This document shows, one piece after another, positions 13,946-18,778 of a stretch of DNA of 18,778 bases. The first letter of the stretch is position 1. Every line of letters starts with the position of its first letter. The stretch spans positions 1-18,778 of the forward strand of contig JAVBOD010000044.1 in assembly GCA_031551045.1 (NCBI GenBank), in the 5' to 3' direction. Made by a program: the position numbers and the translations under genes. The notes below the pieces were generated by a model. That model ran no database searches and was not told the DNA's origin. It saw only the letters and a program-made list of their open reading frames with translations. This DNA is from JAVBOD01 sp031551045. Lineage in GTDB: Bacteria > Bacteroidota > Bacteroidia > Bacteroidales > UBA932.

Positions 13946-14968
13946 ATGAAATATACACCTCAAGATTTTAAAAGTAATCAGGAAGTAAAATGGTGCCCGG
14001 GTTGCGGCGATCATGCAATTTTGGCTTCCGTACAACGCGCCTTGCCCGAAGTGAGCGAGGCTTTGGGATACACCAAAGAACGTTATGTATTCGTATCCGG
14101 AATCGGTTGTGCGTCACGTTTTCCTTACTACATGAACACTTACGGATTCCATGGTATCCACGGCCGTGCCGCAGCGATTGCTACCGGTATAAAAGTGGCT
14201 AATCCGACGTTGACCGTTTGGCAACAAACCGGCGACGGCGATGCCTTGGCGATCGGTGGTAACCACTTTATTCATGCCATTCGCCGTAATATCGACATCA
14301 ACATTATTTTATTCGATAACCAGATTTACGGTTTGACGAAAGGACAATATTCTCCGACCTCGAAACTCGGAAAAGTTACTAAAACCTCGCCTTTCGGAAC
14401 GGTGGAACATCCTTTCACTCCCGGTGAACTGGTGCTGGGTGCACGCGGCACATTCTTTGCCCGTTCGCTCGATGTGGAATTGAAACTCACTTCGGATTGC
14501 CTGGTGGCTGCTGCGAAACACGATGGAACAGCTGTGACGGTTATCTTGCAAAACTGCGTGATTTTTAACGACGGAACGCATGCCGAATATGCCAATAAAG
14601 ATGTTCGTGCCGACCGTACGATTGTGTTGGAACACGGCAAACCGATGATTTATGGTAAAAATCGCGACAAAGGTTTGGTCATTGATTTCGAAAAATTATG
14701 CCTGAAATCGGTTACCATTGGCGAAAATGGTATTACCGAATCCGATATTTTAGTGCACAATGCACAAAATCCCGATCCGGGCGTGCACATGATGCTGGTG
14801 ATGATGCAGTCGCCGGAATTGCCGGTGGCGTTGGGAGTGATTCGTGCCGTGAAGGATTCGACTTATGACGACAATGTACGCGACCAGGTGTTAGAAGTGC
14901 AGAAAAACGCGAAAATTAAATGTGTAAACGACCTGTTGCGTAGCGGCGCTACATGGGAAGTGAAATAG
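13946..14968 (+). CDS. korB: 2-oxoglutarate:ferredoxin oxidoreductase, beta subunit
   Basis: At 340 aa this is the TPP- and [4Fe-4S]-binding partner of KorA. WCPGCGDH (16-23) gives Cys17 and Cys20, GIGCAS near residue 53 a third Cys, and LQNCVIF a fourth, the usual cluster ligands. TGDGDALAIGGNH...LFDNQIYGLTKGQ is the GDG-x-N thiamine-diphosphate/Mg motif, and GQYSPTS is typical of KorB. HGIHGRAAAIATGIK is the conserved segment before it. The start ATG lies 15 bases after korA with an AAAGGAAAGAAAG purine stretch as ribosome-binding region. The two genes form one operon; there is no terminator behind korB, only a palindromic repeat. Confidence 0.95.
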   Translation: MKYTPQDFKSNQEVKWCPGCGDHAILASVQRALPEVSEALGYTKERYVFVSGIGCASRFPYYMNTYGFHGIHGRAAAIATGIKVANPTLTVWQQTGDGDALAIGGNHFIHAIRRNIDINIILFDNQIYGLTKGQYSPTSKLGKVTKTSPFGTVEHPFTPGELVLGARGTFFARSLDVELKLTSDCLVAAAKHDGTAVTVILQNCVIFNDGTHAEYANKDVRADRTIVLEHGKPMIYGKNRDKGLVIDFEKLCLKSVTIGENGITESDILVHNAQNPDPGVHMMLVMMQSPELPVALGVIRAVKDSTYDDNVRDQVLEVQKNAKIKCVNDLLRSGATWEVK

Positions 14969-14970
14969 TG

Positions 14971-15098
14971 GCCTCTCCCTAACCCTCTCCAAAAGGAGAG
15001 GGCACTACAGAGGCCGAAGTTTAATAACTATTGCATCGCATATAAAAAGAGAATACGAACCAAACACCCCTTTCCAAAAGAGAGGGATTGGGTGAGGC
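14971..15098. repeat. Pair of related palindromic intergenic repeats
   Basis: The first unit nests two inverted repeats: GCCTCT (14971-14976) with AGAGGC (15009-15014) and CCCTCTCC (14983-14990) with GGAGAGGG (14995-15002) around AAAA. The second unit (about 15065-15098) repeats the theme in weaker form, CACCCCTTTCCAAAAGAGAG then GGATTGGGTGAGGC. Together they fill most of the korB-gdhA gap. The build resembles the repeat at 339-400, so it is probably the same class of dispersed element. Confidence 0.65.
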
Positions 15099-15133
15099 AG
15101 ATATAATTAACTTTTTAAAACAAAACATAAAAC

Positions 15134-16468
15134 ATGAAAACAAAAGATTTGATGGCTAATCTGGAGAAGAAATACGGCCACGAAAAAGAGTTCTTGCAAG
15201 CAGTTCACGAAGTGTTGGAGTCTATTGAAGAAGTGTATAACCAACATCCGGAATTTGAAAAAGCAAAAATCGCTGAACGGATGGTTGAACCCGACCGTAT
15301 TTTCACTTTCCGCGTAACCTGGCAAGACGACAAAGGCGAAGTGCAAATCAATACCGGCTACCGCGTGCAATTCAACAATGCTATCGGGCCTTACAAAGGT
15401 GGTATCCGTTTCCATCCTGCCGTAACCTTGTCAACCTTGAAATTCTTAGGTTTCGAGCAAACATTCAAAAACGCTTTGACTACCTTGCCGATGGGTGGTG
15501 GTAAAGGTGGTTCCGATTTCAATCCGCAAGGAAAATCGGACGCTGAAATCATGCGTTTCTGCCAAGCTTTCATCGCCGAATTGTGGCAACACCTCGGCCC
15601 GGATACCGACGTTCCTGCAGGCGACATCGGAGTGGCCGGCCGCGAAGTTGGTTTCATGTACGGTTATTACAAAAAATTAGCCCGCGAAAATACCGGAACC
15701 TATACCGGTAAAGGGATGACTTGGGGCGGTTCGTTGATTCGCCCGGAAGCTACCGGTTTCGGCGCTATCTACTTTGTTGACCACATGTTGAAAATGAAAA
15801 ATATCGACATCAAAGGTAAAACCGTAGCTGTTTCAGGTTTCGGAAATGTAGCTTGGGGAGCTGCTTTGAAAGCGACCGAACTGGGCGCAAAAGTAATCGC
15901 TATCTCGGGCCCCGATGGATACATTTTGGATGAAGCAGGCTTGAACCAAGAAAAAATTGACTATATGGTAGAACTACGTACCAGCAACAACAACGTGGTG
16001 GCTCCGTACGAAAAGAAATTCCCCGGTTCGAAATTCTTTGCCGGTAAAAAACCTTGGGAAGTGAAAGTGGACATTGCTTGTCCTTGCGCTATTCAAAACG
16101 AATTGAACGGCGACGATGCAAAAATGTTGATTAAAAACGGCGTTACTTGCGTAGGCGAAGTATCGAACATGGGTTGTACGCCCGAAGCTATTGCCGAATT
16201 TATCAAAGCGAAAATTATGTTCGGCCCCGGTAAAGCGGTAAACGCCGGTGGGGTGGCTACTTCAGGTTTGGAAATGACGCAAAACGCTATGCACATCAAC
16301 TGGACCAGCGAAGAAGTAGATGCCAAACTGAAACAAATCATGGAAAGCATTCACAATGCTTGCGTGAAATACGGAACCAAAGACGGCTATACCAACTACG
16401 TGAACGGCGCTAATATTGCCGGTTTCATGAAAGTGGCGCAAGCTATGTTGGAACAAGGGTTGATTTAA
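15134..16468 (+). CDS. gdhA: NADP(H)-type glutamate dehydrogenase
   Basis: This 444-aa cytosolic hexamer interconverts 2-oxoglutarate plus ammonia and glutamate. The N-terminal half holds GYRVQFNNAIGPYKGGIRFH and PMGGGKGGSDF with the catalytic Lys (Lys124); DVPAGDIGVAGREVGFM and GKGMTWGGSLIRPEATGFG follow. The Rossmann half has VAVSGFGNVAWGAALKATEL; the SGPDG after strand 2, without a terminal acidic residue, suggests NADP(H), though cofactor preference cannot be settled by eye. Length and motifs match the ~450-aa class I enzyme. No good promoter box is seen right upstream; the gap is filled by repeats, so it may have its own weak promoter or be read through from korAB. The substrate is the product/substrate of Kor. 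A strong terminator follows at 16524. Confidence 0.97.
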   Translation: MKTKDLMANLEKKYGHEKEFLQAVHEVLESIEEVYNQHPEFEKAKIAERMVEPDRIFTFRVTWQDDKGEVQINTGYRVQFNNAIGPYKGGIRFHPAVTLSTLKFLGFEQTFKNALTTLPMGGGKGGSDFNPQGKSDAEIMRFCQAFIAELWQHLGPDTDVPAGDIGVAGREVGFMYGYYKKLARENTGTYTGKGMTWGGSLIRPEATGFGAIYFVDHMLKMKNIDIKGKTVAVSGFGNVAWGAALKATELGAKVIAISGPDGYILDEAGLNQEKIDYMVELRTSNNNVVAPYEKKFPGSKFFAGKKPWEVKVDIACPCAIQNELNGDDAKMLIKNGVTCVGEVSNMGCTPEAIAEFIKAKIMFGPGKAVNAGGVATSGLEMTQNAMHINWTSEEVDAKLKQIMESIHNACVKYGTKDGYTNYVNGANIAGFMKVAQAMLEQGLI

Positions 16469-16480
16469 TTTTTACTATGT

Positions 16481-16513
16481 AGATTTGTCAAATTTTTAAA
16501 ATTTGACAAATCT
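16481..16513. repeat. 33-base near-loopless inverted repeat after gdhA
   Basis: AGATTTGTCAAATTTT (16481-16496) and AAAATTTGACAAATCT (16498-16513) are perfectly complementary 16-bp arms around a single T. With 13-14 AT pairs it would be a weak RNA hairpin but a clear dyad in DNA. It lies between the gdhA stop and the true terminator, so it may be a protein-binding site, an element end, or an RNA 3'-end stabiliser. Confidence 0.7.
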
Positions 16514-16523
16514 GCCATTAGAA

Positions 16524-16553
16524 ACCACCTGCCCATTACGGCAGGTGGTTTTT
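16524..16553 (+). terminator. Rho-independent terminator of gdhA
   Basis: ACCACCTGCC (16524-16533) pairs perfectly with GGCAGGTGGT (16540-16549) around CATTAC, followed by a T-run; the flanking AA/TT extend the stem to 12 bp. Confidence 0.92.
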
Positions 16554-16593
16554 GTTTTGAAAGAATCCGGGAAACATTGACTGATTATTGTTT

Positions 16594-16624
16594 TTGCATT
16601 ATTATGAAATAATAATTATCTTTG
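16594..16624 (+). promoter_or_regulatory. Promoter of the AAA ATPase gene
   Basis: TTG (16594-16596), 20 bases, then TATCTTTG (16617-16624). It is a near-ideal Bacteroidota promoter ending 19 bases before the ATG at 16644; it argues against the in-frame GTG at 16635. Confidence 0.7.
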
Positions 16625-16643
16625 CATAATAATTGTGTATGTT

Positions 16644-17777
16644 ATGAAACAGCGTTTAGTGAATCCTTTTGTGACGAGCGGCTATGTGTCAGCCGAATAT
16701 TTCTGCGACCGCGAGAAAGAAACCAAGCAATTGCTGCAAGAAATTCAAAACGGCAACAACGTGGCGCTTATTTCTACTCGCCGCATGGGAAAAACCGGCC
16801 TGATTCAACATTGTTTTAATACCAAGGCTATCCGGAAGGAATACTATACTTTTTTTGTAGATATTTATGCCACCAAATCCTTGCGTGATTTTGTGTTTGC
16901 TCTGAGTAAGGTGATTGTAGAAGAATTGAAACCTTTCGGCAAACGGGCGTTGGATTTTTTCTCAACTACAGTGAAATCGTTGCAAGCCGGCATTTCTTTC
17001 GACACGGCCGGAAAACCTTCTTTCAATATAGGGCTGGGCGATATTGCTTCGTCGGAAGTTACGCTGAACGAAATTTTCACATACTTGAGCAAAGCCGGAA
17101 AACCTTGCGTGGTAGCGATTGACGAGTTTCAACAAATAGCTAATTATGCGGAGAAAAATGTAGAGGCGCTGTTGCGCACACATGTTCAGCATTCTAAAAA
17201 TGCACGTTTTATCTTTGCCGGAAGCCAGCGGCATACCATGGGGAATATGTTTCTGAGCGCCGCACGGCCCTTCTATCAAAGTGTCTCCATCATGCATTTG
17301 AAGACTATTGAATTACCGAAATATATTACTTTTGCACAGCGCCTTTTTAAACAATCCGGAAAGAAAATAACCCCGGAAGCAGTTACGACTGTTTATAACC
17401 AATTTGAAGGCATAACTTGGTATATGCAAAAAATGCTGAATACCTTGTACGCAATGACACCGGCGGAAACTGTCTGCACGGGAAAAATGATGGCAGAAGC
17501 ATTGACGAATATTATAGCTTCCTACGAATATACTTATTCCGAAACGCTTTTCCGTTTACCCGAAAAACAAAAAGAATTGCTGGTAGCTATCAGTAAAGAA
17601 GGAAAGGCAAAATTGCTGACTTCGGGAACTTTTGTGCAGAAATATAAACTTACCTCGTCCAGCTCGGTGCAAGCTGCGCTGAAAGGCCTGCTGGAAAAAG
17701 ATTTCATAACGCATGAAATGGGCGAATACCAACTCTACGACAAATTTTTTGAGATTTGGCTAAGGGAGAATTATTAA
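16644..17777 (+). CDS. AAA ATPase of the ATPase_2 (COG1672-like) type
   Basis: The 377-aa soluble protein begins with NPFVTSGYVSAEYFCDREKE, the NPF...F-x-x-R-E-x-E box typical of this family. The P-loop is ISTRRMGKT (43-51, Lys50-Thr51) and Walker B is VVAIDEF with Asp160-Glu161; FIFAGSQRHTM is a sensor-like strand. The C-terminal third (SGTFVQKYKLTSSSSVQAAL, LLEKDFITHEMGEYQLYDKF) reads as a winged helix, as is usual for these STAND/MNS-like ATPases. The function of this widespread, horizontally moving family is unknown; signalling, defence or nucleic-acid roles have been suggested. The gene is monocistronic with its own promoter. ATG 16644 was chosen because the -7 box ends at 16624. Confidence 0.85.
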   Translation: MKQRLVNPFVTSGYVSAEYFCDREKETKQLLQEIQNGNNVALISTRRMGKTGLIQHCFNTKAIRKEYYTFFVDIYATKSLRDFVFALSKVIVEELKPFGKRALDFFSTTVKSLQAGISFDTAGKPSFNIGLGDIASSEVTLNEIFTYLSKAGKPCVVAIDEFQQIANYAEKNVEALLRTHVQHSKNARFIFAGSQRHTMGNMFLSAARPFYQSVSIMHLKTIELPKYITFAQRLFKQSGKKITPEAVTTVYNQFEGITWYMQKMLNTLYAMTPAETVCTGKMMAEALTNIIASYEYTYSETLFRLPEKQKELLVAISKEGKAKLLTSGTFVQKYKLTSSSSVQAALKGLLEKDFITHEMGEYQLYDKFFEIWLRENY

Positions 17778-17813
17778 GCGGGTTTAAGTAAATAATTCGA
17801 TGAAATTAATTGC

Positions 17814-17821
17814 TATCTTTG
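17814..17821 (+). promoter_or_regulatory. -7 box of ettA
   Basis: TATCTTTG matches TAnnTTTG; no clear TTG is found at -33. The leader would be about 40 bases before ATG 17867. Confidence 0.5.
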
Positions 17822-17866
17822 CACCCTCAAATTTTGAATTATTGAATCTTTTTAATCTTGAATTTT

Positions 17867-18778
17867 ATGGCGGACGAAAAAATTATTTTCTCCATGAACG
17901 GAGTGGGGAAAGTACTTCCCAACAACAATAAAGCAATTCTGAAAGACATCTACCTGTCGTTTTTCTACGGGGCGAAAATCGGTATCATCGGGCTGAACGG
18001 CTCGGGTAAATCCACGGTGATGAAAATTATTGCCGGTATCGAAAAATCGTACCAAGGCGAAGTAGTGTGGGCGCCGGGTTATACCGTAGGATATTTGGAG
18101 CAGGAACCGCAGTTGGACGAGCGCAAAACCGTGAAGGAAATTGTGCAGGAAGGCGTACAGGAAGTGGTGGATTTACTGAAAGAATATGAAGAAGTAAATG
18201 CGAAATTCATGGAGCCGATGAGTGACGACGAAATGGCGAAACTCATCGAACGGCAAGGCGAGTTGACGGAAAAAATAGAACATGCCAGTGCCTGGGAACT
18301 CGATACCAAGCTGGAGCGTGCGATGGACGCCCTGCAATGCCCGGATGGCGACACTCCGGTGAAACACCTGAGCGGTGGCGAACGCCGCCGTGTGGCTTTG
18401 TGCCGCCTGTTACTGCGCGAACCCGATGTGTTGTTGCTCGACGAGCCGACGAACCACTTGGATACGGAAAGTATTCAATGGCTCGAAGCGCACTTGCAAC
18501 AGTATAAAGGCACGGTGATTGCCGTGACGCACGACCGTTATTTCTTGGACAACGTCCCCGTTTGTATTTTGTAATTCGACCGTGGCTATGTTTTTCGGTG
18601 TAATGTAAAATACAGCTGGGGGCTCGACAATAAATCTAAACGACTGCAGCAGGAAGAGAAGCAGGAAAGCAAGCGCCGCAAGACGTTGGAGCGCGAGTTG
18701 GAATGGGTGCGCATGTCGCCGAAAGCGCGCCATGCCAAGTCGAAAGCGCGTTTGGGAGCCTACGAGAAAATGCTGAAC
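17867..18778 (+). pseudogene. ettA: ettA, translational throttle ABC-F ATPase, 3' incomplete and interrupted by a stop
   Basis: EttA is a cytosolic ABC-F ATPase that binds the ribosomal E site and gates entry into elongation according to ATP/ADP. The first ATPase domain is intact: GLNGSGKST (42-50), the acidic arm with KLIERQGELTEKIEHA, LSGGERRRVALC, VLLLDEPTNHLD and AVTHDRYFLDNV. Family members then read AGWILELDRGEGIPW-x-GNYSSWL; here the same frame reads PVCIL-stop-FDRGYVFRCNVKYSWGL before returning to normal with KSKRLQQEEKQESKRRKTLE and RMSPKARHAKSKARL up to the window end. So codon 236 (18572-18574) is TAA inside a ~25-codon damaged patch with no frame change. It is either a recent pseudogene or, more likely, local sequence error near a contig end. 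ATG 17867 is preferred over the upstream TTG at 17858. Confidence 0.85.

Noticed and set aside
18557..18631. Diversity-generating retroelement target in ettA
   Set aside because: Changes are mainly at G rather than A, include a stop codon, and lie in a conserved housekeeping gene with no template repeat or reverse transcriptase nearby.

Overview
The window reads as chromosomal DNA of a member of the Bacteroidota, most likely Bacteroidales. Several genes are preceded by the TAnnTTTG -7 box typical of this phylum, some with a TTG about 19-20 bases upstream. Shine-Dalgarno sequences are mostly absent. The housekeeping proteins (fused 2-oxoacid:ferredoxin oxidoreductase alpha chain, short MetF, hexameric-type glutamate dehydrogenase, EttA) look like Bacteroidales versions. 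Lineage is inferred from these features; no database search was possible.

Layout. 1-330 is the C-terminal end of a glycyl-radical enzyme, followed by a terminator and three palindromic intergenic repeats. 680-1303 encodes a chloramphenicol-acetyltransferase-like protein. 1304-3156 is an accessory patch: a two-gene minus-strand operon with a Panacea/DUF4065 (SocA-like) antitoxin-type protein and a second gene broken by one in-frame TAA. It is bracketed by two ~111-bp inverted repeats and accompanied by gene scraps. 3183-4451 is a CorC/HlyC-type membrane protein, convergent with metF (4540-5406, minus). 5407-6251 has no intact gene: it holds a frameshifted minus-strand gene relic, long palindromes and very AT-rich DNA.

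6252-11368 is the most interesting part. A 53-codon gene encodes an acidic small peptide with a run of six Thr near its C-terminus. It is followed by a strong terminator/attenuator and then four tightly packed or overlapping genes: a secreted carboxypeptidase-regulatory-like protein; a 651-aa fusion of a class-I prenyl-synthase/terpene-synthase-like domain with a squalene-cyclase/prenyltransferase-repeat domain; a membrane M50 (site-2-protease-type) metalloprotease with an N-terminal PqqD-like peptide-binding domain; and isopentenyl-diphosphate isomerase (Idi). I read this as a candidate peptide-plus-terpenoid (RiPP-terpenoid) biosynthetic cluster, of a gene combination I do not recognise. No canonical RiPP modifying enzyme (LanB/LanC, YcaO, radical SAM) is present, so the fusion enzyme is the obvious candidate tailoring enzyme or terpenoid maker.

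11415-18778 is mostly core metabolism. A gamma-carbonic-anhydrase-like protein (minus) is divergent from korA-korB (2-oxoglutarate:ferredoxin oxidoreductase). Then come gdhA (glutamate dehydrogenase, sharing 2-oxoglutarate with Kor), an AAA ATPase of the ATPase_2 type, and ettA running off the end. ettA carries a ~25-codon patch of dense substitutions, including a stop codon, with the frame fully kept; this looks more like local sequence error than ordinary gene decay.
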